From DASRAJ01 sp035638255 (GTDB taxonomy: Bacteria; Bacteroidota; Bacteroidia; Chitinophagales; UBA10324): a stretch of DNA of 64,000 nucleotides. The position numbers were made by a program, and so were the translations under genes. The stretch's first letter is position 1, and each line of letters opens with the position of its first letter. The notes below the pieces were generated by a model, which saw nothing but the letters and a program-made list of their open reading frames with translations, ran no database searches and was not told the DNA's origin. The DNA lies in NCBI GenBank assembly GCA_035638255.1, contig DASRAJ010000082.1, positions 15,100 to 79,099 of the forward strand, given 5' to 3'. Positions 44,409 to 53,356 of the stretch are shown here, one piece after another.

Positions 44409-46136
44409 ATGAAATACCTGCTCCCGGCAATTCTGCTTTCACTTACACTCAATGCATTTTCACAGAACATCAATGCAGGTCTTTTTGGTTTGGAGGAATT
44501 CAATACTCAGCCAATAACAGATTCAGTGATGTGGGGATTGACTCAATATATTCCCGGAACTGGCGAAACAATTTTACTCGACACGATTGGCTACGGACCG
44601 AGGCAATTTCCTTTCGGCCCACAGACAATTGACGAAGATGCTCATGAACTTTATGGTGTGGTAGGTGAAAACAACAAGGTCGTGTTATACCGCATTGATT
44701 TGTTTACAGCAGAGGTGATAAGCACAGTTGTTCTGGAATCGTATCCCTACATCTATTCTTATACATATAACAGACCCATGATGCAATATGATTGGGCCGA
44801 CAAAAAACTCTATACTCTTTTTGAAAACGATACCTACTCCTCACACGATTCAGTTTTCATAGCAGAAATTGATATTTCAACAGGAACAATCACGCCAATA
44901 CTTTTTGTGGACACCGGCTATATCTACGGCATTCACCAGGGGTTCGACGTTTTTGAAAAAAAAATTTATTGTTACACATATTCCGGCAGCCACAACATTA
45001 TTGTCTATTGTGCTGACCTGAATTCTTTAACTGTAAGCAGAAGTTCTGTACCTCTGATGTATGAAAATAGCTCGCTGGCTTTGTGCTATGATTACTGTAC
45101 GCAAAAGATTTATGGCGATGAGGCATATTTTAATGGCCCGAATCAGTCTGATCTATGGCACAACAGGATCATTCAAATCAATCCTGCTACCGGATCAAAG
45201 ATTTTTCTCACTGATTACTTCGATGCAGTTCTTTTTTTCAATGCAGCAGTGGATCCGCTGATCGGTCACGTTTATTTCAGTGGTTTAATCGCCAACGGCA
45301 GTGTTGAAGGAATCTTTGATTACAATTTCTGCAGCGGAAGCAAATCCTTCGCGGATTCACTGTCGGTACCTATTCGTGCAAACCTAATGATCTTCGAAGC
45401 TTACCGTAATCCTTCTCAGCAAATAGTTGCGGATTTCACCTCTTCAAACTTTTGTCTTAATGCCCCAACTTTTTTTTCTGCGGAAGAAGTATCATGCTGC
45501 CAATGGAATTTCGGTGATGAAGCATCCGGTGCGAACAATTTCAGTTCATTGCAGTGTCCACAGCACATCTTTTCATCAAATGGAGATTTCATGGTAACGC
45601 TGATTGTATCAGGATGTAATGGTGCTGACACAATCACGAAGACTATTAGCATTCATTCGTTTCCTGCAATTGATTTAGGTAATGACACGGTGATTTGCAC
45701 CGGCTTCACCAAAGATCCCATTCGTCTCTCTGTTCCACAAATTCCGGGAGCAACCTATCAATGGCAAGACCATAGTGATGATAGTGTATTCTTTGTCACT
45801 CAGCCCGGATTGTATAGTGTAAGTGTAAGGGCGGAGTGCGGCGTAGTAAGCGACAGCATTTTAATATCAGGAGTTGCTTGCAGTTGTGACATGTTTCTGA
45901 ATCCTTCGCTGTGCTTATCACACACTCAGGCGTTCGTGAATTGTAACATCAATAATTTTTCGGAATTAACTCTTGAAATTTTTAACGGGATTGGGCAGCG
46001 TATCTATTCTCATGCAATTGTGGCGCAGTTATCCGATCTTGACATGAGTACGTGGGCAGCTGGTTACTATTTCTATGTGTTCCATAGCTCGGGTACCATT
46101 TGGTCGACGGGAAAGTTTGTGGTAACCGGAAGATGA
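44409..46136 (+). CDS. PKD-domain T9SS cargo protein
   Basis: A 575-residue exported protein. ATG 44409 (MKYLLPAILLSLTLNAFSQ) gives a normal signal peptide. Residues about 30-335 form a beta-propeller-like body (YGVVGENNKVVLYRID, YDWADKKLYTLFEND). A PKD domain follows at about 340-415 (CCQWNFGDEASG, GDFMVTLIVSGC) and an Ig-like module with YQWQDHSDDS. The last ~75 residues are a degenerate type A sorting domain (LTLEIFNGIGQRIYS, WAAGYYFYVF, KFVVTGR). Function unknown; likely surface adhesin or scaffold. Confidence 0.85.
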   Translation: MKYLLPAILLSLTLNAFSQNINAGLFGLEEFNTQPITDSVMWGLTQYIPGTGETILLDTIGYGPRQFPFGPQTIDEDAHELYGVVGENNKVVLYRIDLFTAEVISTVVLESYPYIYSYTYNRPMMQYDWADKKLYTLFENDTYSSHDSVFIAEIDISTGTITPILFVDTGYIYGIHQGFDVFEKKIYCYTYSGSHNIIVYCADLNSLTVSRSSVPLMYENSSLALCYDYCTQKIYGDEAYFNGPNQSDLWHNRIIQINPATGSKIFLTDYFDAVLFFNAAVDPLIGHVYFSGLIANGSVEGIFDYNFCSGSKSFADSLSVPIRANLMIFEAYRNPSQQIVADFTSSNFCLNAPTFFSAEEVSCCQWNFGDEASGANNFSSLQCPQHIFSSNGDFMVTLIVSGCNGADTITKTISIHSFPAIDLGNDTVICTGFTKDPIRLSVPQIPGATYQWQDHSDDSVFFVTQPGLYSVSVRAECGVVSDSILISGVACSCDMFLNPSLCLSHTQAFVNCNINNFSELTLEIFNGIGQRIYSHAIVAQLSDLDMSTWAAGYYFYVFHSSGTIWSTGKFVVTGR

Positions 46137-46164
46137 GAAAAAAGAAATCCCCTAATGGTCAATC

Positions 46165-46210
46165 CTTAACTTAATGACATTGGGCGCAAGTCCAATGTCA
46201 TTAGGTTAAG
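46165..46210. repeat. Strong intergenic hairpin
   Basis: Arms of 19 bases (46165-46183 and 46192-46210) are complementary at 18 positions, with an 8-base loop gcgcaagt. It lies 28 bases after a plus-strand stop but has no T-tract, so it may be a REP-like palindrome or an mRNA-stabilising hairpin rather than a classic terminator. Confidence 0.75.
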
Positions 46211-46255
46211 AATTCACCGCCAAGATTTTCTGCCGCTGTTGGTAGACCTGAGCGA

Positions 46256-46285
46256 GAGCCGTTGTTGCGTCCCCTGACCAACAAC
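46256..46285. repeat. Left copy of inverted repeat flanking the DUF4919 gene
   Basis: Bases 46262-46284 (start ttgttgcgtcccctgacc) recur exactly inverted at 47093-47115; the pairing extends outward over gagcc with one mismatch. The unit is itself near-palindromic at its ends (ttgttg/caacaa). Confidence 0.8.
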
Positions 46286-46316
46286 ACAGGGGAGCCGGTA
46301 GAATATTCAGCTTTCT

Positions 46317-47036
46317 CTATCGCTTTTTTTTAAACTCCTCTAACAAGAAGTCAAGCGGTTTGCTCACGTTAAAGTAAAGCTCTTTTATTTTGGTTTCTCC
46401 CTTTTTGCGTTTCTGACCTTTGGTATTAATTGTCAATAGGTCTGTTGAACCTATAAGAGCCTGTCTTGTAATAGTCAATTCAAGGTCGTCAAGTATTTCA
46501 TACTCGTCAGGAACACTGATCACTACATAGGCGGTAGGTATACTCTTACCATCTCCACTACTATAAATAACCTCCAGCGTATTAAAATACATGCGTGCAT
46601 ACCTTTGGGCGGTTTGCTTGTCACCCAATTGATTATAAGAAACACCGATCTTAAAAAGGATCTTAAGGTTTACCGGGTTTTCATCCAATACCTTCTTTCC
46701 AACCGGAATCGCTTCTTGATATTTCTCTTGATTGTATAACTTCATGAATTCTTTCTCATTGTCACTTTTCCAATAAGGTTTATAGGCACTATCTAATGTA
46801 TTCCCATAGTAGATCAATTTATAATCGGATTCTGTCAGCGTGGAATCAAGATTGCGAAATCTCTCCAGTAACAACGGATAGTATTGACTGGACGAGCTAT
46901 CCTGTGTTTTTGACTTAACATCATCAAAGTCAACATTTGAAATCTTTTGCCCGGACGAATTTTCCGCTCCTGCAATTATAAAAATTAGAAACAAGAGCTT
47001 GCTGACTGGCTTTGTGTAAACTTTGAAGCTTCGCAT
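46317..47036 (-). CDS. DUF4919 family exported protein
   Basis: A 239-residue protein of the DUF4919 family. An N-terminal hydrophobic stretch (LLFLIFIIAGAENSSG) acts as signal peptide. The body opens ISNVDFDDVKSKTQDSSSSQ-YYPLL and YKLIYYGNTLDSAYKPYW, both characteristic of the family, followed by a TPR-like helical pair (NLKILFKIGVSYNQLGDKQTA). The role is unknown. The gene is flanked by a 23-bp perfect inverted repeat and is AT richer than its neighbours by eye. Confidence 0.85.
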   Translation of the reverse strand: MRSFKVYTKPVSKLLFLIFIIAGAENSSGQKISNVDFDDVKSKTQDSSSSQYYPLLLERFRNLDSTLTESDYKLIYYGNTLDSAYKPYWKSDNEKEFMKLYNQEKYQEAIPVGKKVLDENPVNLKILFKIGVSYNQLGDKQTAQRYARMYFNTLEVIYSSGDGKSIPTAYVVISVPDEYEILDDLELTITRQALIGSTDLLTINTKGQKRKKGETKIKELYFNVSKPLDFLLEEFKKKR

Positions 47037-47088
47037 TACAATCTTATTTTAGTTGATGCCAATGAACCACAGTCCCATTATGCTGCCC

Positions 47089-47121
47089 TTCATTGTTGGT
47101 CAGGGGACGCAACAATGGCTC
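47089..47121. repeat. Right copy of inverted repeat flanking the DUF4919 gene
   Basis: Bases 47093-47115 are the exact reverse complement of 46262-46284. This copy lies between the DUF4919 start and the stop of the BNR protein gene. Confidence 0.8.
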
Positions 47122-47134
47122 CCCAAATTCTCCC

Positions 47135-50100
47135 TCACCGCTGCAAAACAAACGGCACCATCTCCATTCCTTTTTCCGAAATCACTTTCACGAAGTACAT
47201 TCCATTTGCCTGCGATGAAACATCGAGAGAAACCTGCGATGTGTTAGTGACAGCGGAAGAAATCATTTCTTCTCCTAACAAATTACAGATCGAAATACTG
47301 GTTGCATGCTGTGATGTTGGAATGAAAACATTCAACATCCCATTCGTTGGATTCGGATACACAACAACGAGCTTATCATAAGAAATTGGAGTCTCAGTAT
47401 TGAGCGGAGTGCTGGAGATGTTGATGTCATCCACATACAAATTATTTCCATGATCAGAAATGACTTTGAAGCGGATGAGAATTTTAGAAAACGAACTGTA
47501 GCTCGTGAGGTCAATGTTCTCTAACTTCCAATCAGCCACAGCAGGAATGTAAGGAGGTGTCTGGTAGGGAACACTTGCAAGGCTATCACCACCTTTATAA
47601 AACAAATCGGTCCAGGTGAAGCCGCAGTCAGTGGAGATTTGAATTCTCAGGGTGTCTGCACGATAAGGGCCGTGATTGGCATGTGCCCAATCGAATGTGA
47701 AATGCAACGGAGGTGCAGCCCCGCTGAAATCGAGATACGGGGTAGTGAGCGCATCGGTACCGAGAACTACATCATGGCAATTTCCCTTGGCACTGTAAAC
47801 AGAATTCCCAAAGCCGCCAACAGCAATCGTATCTGACCACAGGTGATTATCATTCTCCACCGTCCAGTTTGGCGGCGGCATCAGGGATGATTCAAATCCT
47901 TCCTGGAATGGCAGCGGCATTCCGGCTGCAACAGAGTTGAATGTGACCGTGTCGGCATCATTCACGAGGTTGTTGTCACTGATGCCATTGGGATTTTCAG
48001 TAGTCACCGTTAATGTGTGTACCCCCGCACCGGGAACATTCGTTGGAGGCAGTGTAAGAATAGTATAACCATTGGGAGCAATCGTGACGTTCCAGTTGCT
48101 GATGTTGGGTGATCCTCCGTCAATCGAGTAGCTCACGTCGAAGGAAGTTACAGGAGCGCTTCCGAAATTTTTCACTTTCACCTGCGGCGCCACCTGGTCA
48201 GTGCATACATCCGCTGTCGGCCAAATCACACTCGTAACACCGATGTCATTCACATATTGAACATAGTAGTATAGATCCGATTCCCAAAGTCCGCGACCAT
48301 ACGTTGCCGCTCTTAATTTTCCTGCGGCATAATTTATTTCCAGCTCATGCACCATTACGTTTGGTAAGCCGGTCATGTACGGAATCCAATCAGCAAGATT
48401 GTTATCACGATAAAATACACCAACATCAGTTCCAATGTAAAGCCCGTCCGGACTATCATTCTCATACACGATGGTATTCACCGGCACATTGGGAAGAGTG
48501 CCTGATACATTGGTCCACGTTGCTCCGCCATCTTCAGAATGAAAAACTTTATTGCCATCGGAATAGCCACTGAAGGCCACCCACAAGCTCATGGGATCAT
48601 TGTTATTGATGGCGATGTAATTCATTCCCACGGTGCCGACGGGAAGAGTACCTGTAACATCAGTCCATGAGCCGCCGGCATCCGACGAGCGCTTGATTTT
48701 ATTCAGGGCGCAGGCATAAACATAATTGTTGTCTGAAGCTGCAGCTTCCACCCAAAAACAAGAGCCGCCAAGATTTGCATTCAGAGAAGTCCAGCTACTT
48801 CCGCCGTTAGTGGTTTTATAAACTTCATAGGAGCCGCCATAATACAGGGTGTTATGATCAACCGGATCAATAATGAACGGGGTGATCCAATCGCCGCCGG
48901 CAGGAGATACCCATGCCCATGTCAGTCCGCCATTGGTGGTTTTATATAATCCGCCGTACTGAGTTTCAATGTATGCAATGTTTTCATCTGTATAATCCAC
49001 ACGCGTTCCCATTCCATCAGAAGGGCCATTTACCATGGCCCAGTTAGTGCCATCCCATTTGTTGCTTCCGTTATCCTGCCATCCTGAATACATCACATCG
49101 GGATTTGTTTCAGAAGAACTCATGCGGTATGCCTGCCCGATCATGAGTCCATTGCTAAGGTCAGTCCAGTTAGTACCAAAGTCAACAGATTTAAAAATCC
49201 CTCCATCATTGCCGGAGAAAATTACATCAGTGCTTCCGGGAAGAAAACGCACGCAATGGCCATCAGCATGCACATAATCACTGGCCGTGTAAGGAGCGTT
49301 GACAGAGGCCGTTTGCCAGGAGGTGCCGCCGTTATTCGAAATGGCCGTGTAGATGCCACCGGCGATTAAATAATTCTCATTGGCTGAGGAAACATCAAAG
49401 TCAGAATCGTAATAGCCATAGAAACCTGCCGTCGGCGTTTGTTTATTCTGCCATGTTAAGCCGCCATCTGAAGATCGCTTGAAGCTTCCGCCTTCATTGA
49501 GGAGGTAGATCACATCCGGATTAGCTGCTGATGTTTCAATCGAAACTCTTCCCTGGCCAATAACATTGTCATAGAGAATGCTCCACGTCGCTCCGCCATC
49601 TGTTGACCAGAGCAAATCTTTGTTTCCTGCTGTGTACACTGTATCGGGATGAGCGGTATTGAAAGCAAAATCGTAGCAGTGTGTTGAATCTACCAGGGAC
49701 CATGTTACTCCTGCATCACCGGTGTAATAAATTCCGGCTCGGGTAGCAGCAAGAAGTTTATTGGGATTTGTGGGATGAATAACAAGCCGCTGAACAATTT
49801 CAAGATTGCTCTGCTCAAAGCTTAAACCCGTGGGTGACCATGTGCCTCCGCCATCAATGGACTTAAAAACTCCTGCTGTATAAGTACCACCCCAGAAATC
49901 ATTGTCACTTTGCCAATTAAGTTCATAACCGTAACCATCTCCTGTAGCAGCATAAATGGTATTGGTGTTTGTGGGATCAATCGCAACATCTGCGATGCTC
50001 GTGACGGGAAGAAAATCGGAGAGCGGCTGCCAGCTTCCATTAGTGGTACTCTTCCAAACGCCTCCACCGGCAGTTCCGAGATAGATGATGTCACTGGTAT

Positions 50101-50506
50101 TGGGATCAAAGCGCACTGCATTTATTCTTCCGGCACCTCCGCCATTTGCGGGTACTACCGCTGTGCCGATAGGAAACCAGTTAGAGTTGCGCATCGTGTT
50201 CATTTCAGGATGCGCTTGCCTGTATTTCGCCATTTCTTTCGAGGTGATGGCCGGGTCAGGGAGGGTTCCGGTAGGAAAAGTTCTCGGTGTCATCAGCCAT
50301 TCCCAGCGATGAAATTTTTCGAGGATGCCGTCCTGTGGTTCTTCTTTTTCATTTGCGGAAGGCTTAAGGTCATCCTTATCGAATTGGCCGTAGAACTTAT
50401 CGCGGATGCTGTAGAAATTGGACGGGTCAAAAGTGGTTGAAGATTTTTTTTGTTGTGCATTCACCGTCAATGAGAGTATGCACAGGAGGAGTAAATTGTG
50501 TTTCAT
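47135..50506 (-). CDS. Large BNR/VPS10-type beta-propeller T9SS cargo protein
   Basis: A 1123-residue exported protein. ATG 50506 (MKHNLLLLCILSLTVNAQ) gives the signal peptide; an in-frame extension upstream is non-coding. Residues about 90-730 are VPS10/BNR sialidase-like propeller repeats (IYLGTAGGGVWKSTTNG, VFKSIDGGGTWS, LLWSTDGGATWS, KTTNGGSSWTSL). A CARDB-like domain (DVCTDQVAPQVKVKNFGSAP) and a MAM/jelly-roll-like domain (GFESSLMPPPNW) follow. The sorting domain is VYPNPTNGMLNVFI, ICNLLGEEMI, ANGMYFVKVI. Likely a carbohydrate-binding or scaffold surface protein; catalytic sialidase residues were not established. Confidence 0.9.
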   Translation of the reverse strand: MKHNLLLLCILSLTVNAQQKKSSTTFDPSNFYSIRDKFYGQFDKDDLKPSANEKEEPQDGILEKFHRWEWLMTPRTFPTGTLPDPAITSKEMAKYRQAHPEMNTMRNSNWFPIGTAVVPANGGGAGRINAVRFDPNTSDIIYLGTAGGGVWKSTTNGSWQPLSDFLPVTSIADVAIDPTNTNTIYAATGDGYGYELNWQSDNDFWGGTYTAGVFKSIDGGGTWSPTGLSFEQSNLEIVQRLVIHPTNPNKLLAATRAGIYYTGDAGVTWSLVDSTHCYDFAFNTAHPDTVYTAGNKDLLWSTDGGATWSILYDNVIGQGRVSIETSAANPDVIYLLNEGGSFKRSSDGGLTWQNKQTPTAGFYGYYDSDFDVSSANENYLIAGGIYTAISNNGGTSWQTASVNAPYTASDYVHADGHCVRFLPGSTDVIFSGNDGGIFKSVDFGTNWTDLSNGLMIGQAYRMSSSETNPDVMYSGWQDNGSNKWDGTNWAMVNGPSDGMGTRVDYTDENIAYIETQYGGLYKTTNGGLTWAWVSPAGGDWITPFIIDPVDHNTLYYGGSYEVYKTTNGGSSWTSLNANLGGSCFWVEAAASDNNYVYACALNKIKRSSDAGGSWTDVTGTLPVGTVGMNYIAINNNDPMSLWVAFSGYSDGNKVFHSEDGGATWTNVSGTLPNVPVNTIVYENDSPDGLYIGTDVGVFYRDNNLADWIPYMTGLPNVMVHELEINYAAGKLRAATYGRGLWESDLYYYVQYVNDIGVTSVIWPTADVCTDQVAPQVKVKNFGSAPVTSFDVSYSIDGGSPNISNWNVTIAPNGYTILTLPPTNVPGAGVHTLTVTTENPNGISDNNLVNDADTVTFNSVAAGMPLPFQEGFESSLMPPPNWTVENDNHLWSDTIAVGGFGNSVYSAKGNCHDVVLGTDALTTPYLDFSGAAPPLHFTFDWAHANHGPYRADTLRIQISTDCGFTWTDLFYKGGDSLASVPYQTPPYIPAVADWKLENIDLTSYSSFSKILIRFKVISDHGNNLYVDDINISSTPLNTETPISYDKLVVVYPNPTNGMLNVFIPTSQHATSISICNLLGEEMISSAVTNTSQVSLDVSSQANGMYFVKVISEKGMEMVPFVLQR

Positions 50507-51006
50507 AGAAGTTAAAGTGTTTGCAGAATCAATGTTACGATTTTGATAAATGAGGACGAAAAATATTTTTTTTACTGTGATCATGAGGGCTGTCATTTTT
50601 TTTAGTTGTGTCCCGGGTTGTATTCATGATCCTGAGTTCACTGCTGATGCATCAGGGATAATTTGCCGGCTGCATTAGAATACTCTACCTACTCTACCTG
50701 ATATTGTCATTCTGAAGTCAAACAACCGCAACCATGCAAAACAATATTGACGCAACAGTAATATTTCCGTTCCTTCATTTATCTTTACAAAAAGTTTAAT
50801 CATTTGAAGAGTATCTTTCATTTGCCAGCCGGTTTAACAAAAATTGTTTAACGGCTGACTCTATTTGTCAGAGGTACAACTTGTCTAGTTCTTTTCTTGT
50901 TTTGATGGAATGTCCACCACCTCTGCTAAATTTTTTTTGATAATGGCTTCAGTTAACATTACACGTGTGTCCGGCTTTAATTCTTTCTCAAACTAAATCT
51001 TGTTTA
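50507..51006. other. Intergenic region between divergent large T9SS genes
   Basis: About 500 AT-rich bases serving as the divergent leader region of the 47135 and 51007 genes. I see no gene, repeat or hairpin of note. TTTG and TAAATTTT stretches around 50900-50940 could belong to a promoter but the spacing is not ideal. Confidence 0.4.
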
Positions 51007-53100
51007 ATGATGAAATACTCCATAAAATTTTTCTTACTCTGCGTCGCTTTTGGCATCACAGGATTATATGCGCAGCAAACAGATTATTGCGGCACTTCTC
51101 AAAAAGAGATGGCCCTGCGCCAAAGCCATCCTGAGATTTTAATTGAAGAACAAAAGCTTGATCAGTTCGTGAAAGACTGGATTGCTTCCAACTCCGCCAC
51201 TCTGCGCGATGATCAGACTTATGTGATTCCGATTGTATTTCACATCATTCATGATTACGGAATTGAAAACATCAGCGATGCCCAGGTTCGTGATGCTGTG
51301 CGCATCATCAATGAAGATTATCAATTGCGCAATGCCGACACAACTGCTATTGTGCCTTCCTTCCAAAACATCAAGGGCAAAGCAAAAGTTGAATTCCGTT
51401 TAGCGAATAAAACTCCGGGAGGAGAATGTACCAATGGTATCAATCACATTCATTCGCTGTCAACCAACATTGGAGATGATGGTTCTAAGCTCGATGATTG
51501 GCCAAGAAACTGGTACCTGAATGTGTGGACGGTGAAAACAATGGCCGATAATGTTGCAGGATATGCTTATTTGCCCGGTTCAGTTTCACCGCCGTGGGGC
51601 GCACCTTATGATGGAGTCATCATTCTCTCCGACTATGTTGGAAGTATCGGCACCTCAAACACATCTCATTCACGTGCCCTCACGCATGAGATCGGGCACA
51701 CGATGAATCTTGATCATACATGGGGATCAACCAACCAACCCGGTGTAGAATGTGGCGACGATGGCGTTGAAGACACTCCTGAAACAAAGGGATGGTCGTA
51801 TTGCAATCTCAATGGCTCCATTTGCAATCCACCCATCATTGAAAATGTTCAGAATTTCATGGAGTATTCATATTGCTCTAAGATGTTTACGGAGGGACAA
51901 GTGGCCGTCATGCGTGGAATACTCAATTCTCCTTCCGCAGATCGCAATAATTTATGGACGGATGAAAATCTTTTATTAACAGGCACCAATGATTCCATTG
52001 AGCCTCTGTGTACCCCACGCATAGATTTTTATTCTACCAATGTTATGGCTTGCACTGGTGCCGGAATAACTTTTTACGATGCATCATGGAGCGGAGCAGA
52101 AGATAGCAGAACGTGGACGTTTCAAGATGGTAATCCCGCAACGTCTTCCCTTCAGGCGCCGGTGGTTAGTTTTTCAAGTCCGGGATGGAAGACAGTTACA
52201 CTCAGTGCATCCAATACTGCGGGAACAAGTTCTTTAACCCGTGAGAAATATGTTTACGTAAGCGACAATACGACGGCCCAATACACCATCGGCTACTGGG
52301 AAACCTTTGAAGACGCCGACGTTTTTTCAAATGATTGGGTCGTGCAAAACCCGGAAGGAAATTCTGCCCAATGGAACCGGGTTTCAGATGCAGGATACAA
52401 CAGTTCATCGAGTGCCCGCTTGAATAATTTTCACAACATGAATGGCGATAAAGACAACCTGATCTCCCCTTCCTTTGACCTGAGTGCGGTTGGTTCGGTA
52501 TATCTGAATTTCAGATACAGTTGTGCCACGGCTTCCGCTCATGTAGACGATATTAATGATGACCTGAGAATTTATTCTTCTCTTGATTGTGGTAAAACCT
52601 GGTCACTGCGCACAACCATTTCAGCAATTGATCTTGCTGCAGCGGGATGCTATAGCACCGGTTATGTTCCGACCTGGGGTTCAATATGGAAAAATAAATC
52701 GGTACTTCTTCCTTCAGCCGTGCTGCATTCCAATGTTCGATTCAAGTTCGAATACACCACCAACGGGGCAGGCAATAATATTTATATTGATGATGTGAAC
52801 ATCAATACTCATCCTGTTGGTATGAATGACCCGGATGCAGTATCGTTTACGCTGAATGTTTTTCCAAATCCGCTTTCTGAAAATTCCTTAGTGGTATTGC
52901 AACAAAAAATTTCGGGAATGGTGAATGTTCGGATTGTTGATCTCCTCGGTAGAACCACGAAAATGCTCAACGACGGATGGCTTGGTGAAGGCACACACAA
53001 GTTTGATTTGAAAGCATCCGATATGCGGGAAGCTGGATTGTATTTCCTGGTTGCTGATGACGGAGTGAATATTTACAGGCAAAAGATCGTCGTTCAATAG
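51007..53100 (+). CDS. M43-family zinc metalloprotease, T9SS cargo
   Basis: A 697-residue secreted metalloprotease of the pappalysin/cytophagalysin family (M43). The start is ATG 51007 (or 51010), giving signal peptide SIKFFLLCVAFGITGLYAQQ. A propeptide follows, then the catalytic domain (about 60-310) with the zinc motif HEIGHTMNLDH at residues 227-237, and the Met-turn likely in FMEYSYCSKMFTEGQ. A PKD-like domain (SRTWTFQDGNPATSS) and a jelly-roll domain (WETFEDADVFSNDW) come next. The sorting domain has VFPNPLSENSLVVL, IVDLLGRTTKM and AGLYFLVAD. It probably degrades extracellular proteins. Confidence 0.94.
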   Translation: MMKYSIKFFLLCVAFGITGLYAQQTDYCGTSQKEMALRQSHPEILIEEQKLDQFVKDWIASNSATLRDDQTYVIPIVFHIIHDYGIENISDAQVRDAVRIINEDYQLRNADTTAIVPSFQNIKGKAKVEFRLANKTPGGECTNGINHIHSLSTNIGDDGSKLDDWPRNWYLNVWTVKTMADNVAGYAYLPGSVSPPWGAPYDGVIILSDYVGSIGTSNTSHSRALTHEIGHTMNLDHTWGSTNQPGVECGDDGVEDTPETKGWSYCNLNGSICNPPIIENVQNFMEYSYCSKMFTEGQVAVMRGILNSPSADRNNLWTDENLLLTGTNDSIEPLCTPRIDFYSTNVMACTGAGITFYDASWSGAEDSRTWTFQDGNPATSSLQAPVVSFSSPGWKTVTLSASNTAGTSSLTREKYVYVSDNTTAQYTIGYWETFEDADVFSNDWVVQNPEGNSAQWNRVSDAGYNSSSSARLNNFHNMNGDKDNLISPSFDLSAVGSVYLNFRYSCATASAHVDDINDDLRIYSSLDCGKTWSLRTTISAIDLAAAGCYSTGYVPTWGSIWKNKSVLLPSAVLHSNVRFKFEYTTNGAGNNIYIDDVNINTHPVGMNDPDAVSFTLNVFPNPLSENSLVVLQQKISGMVNVRIVDLLGRTTKMLNDGWLGEGTHKFDLKASDMREAGLYFLVADDGVNIYRQKIVVQ

Positions 53101-53356
53101 AAGGTCATACGGGAAATAGAATTATAAATATCTGCTGATAGCACTCATGCTTGTCGCCATTTTTGTTCATACCAGCACCATTGAACACTTGCGCAGTTCC
53201 TTTTTCTTTCAGTCTTGAATTCCGGCCACTGAATTTTACTTCCGATACTATTGTGCAGTAAACATCAGGCACTCGCTGTTAATCCACTGTTAATCGTCTC
53301 TCAAGAATTCTTGAATGCCCTCGCGCGCGATAACTTTACGATCTTAGTCCTGGCAC

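Noticed and set aside
49910..50440. 176-codon plus-strand frame inside the BNR gene
   Set aside because: It is antisense to clear propeller repeats and repeats in step with them.
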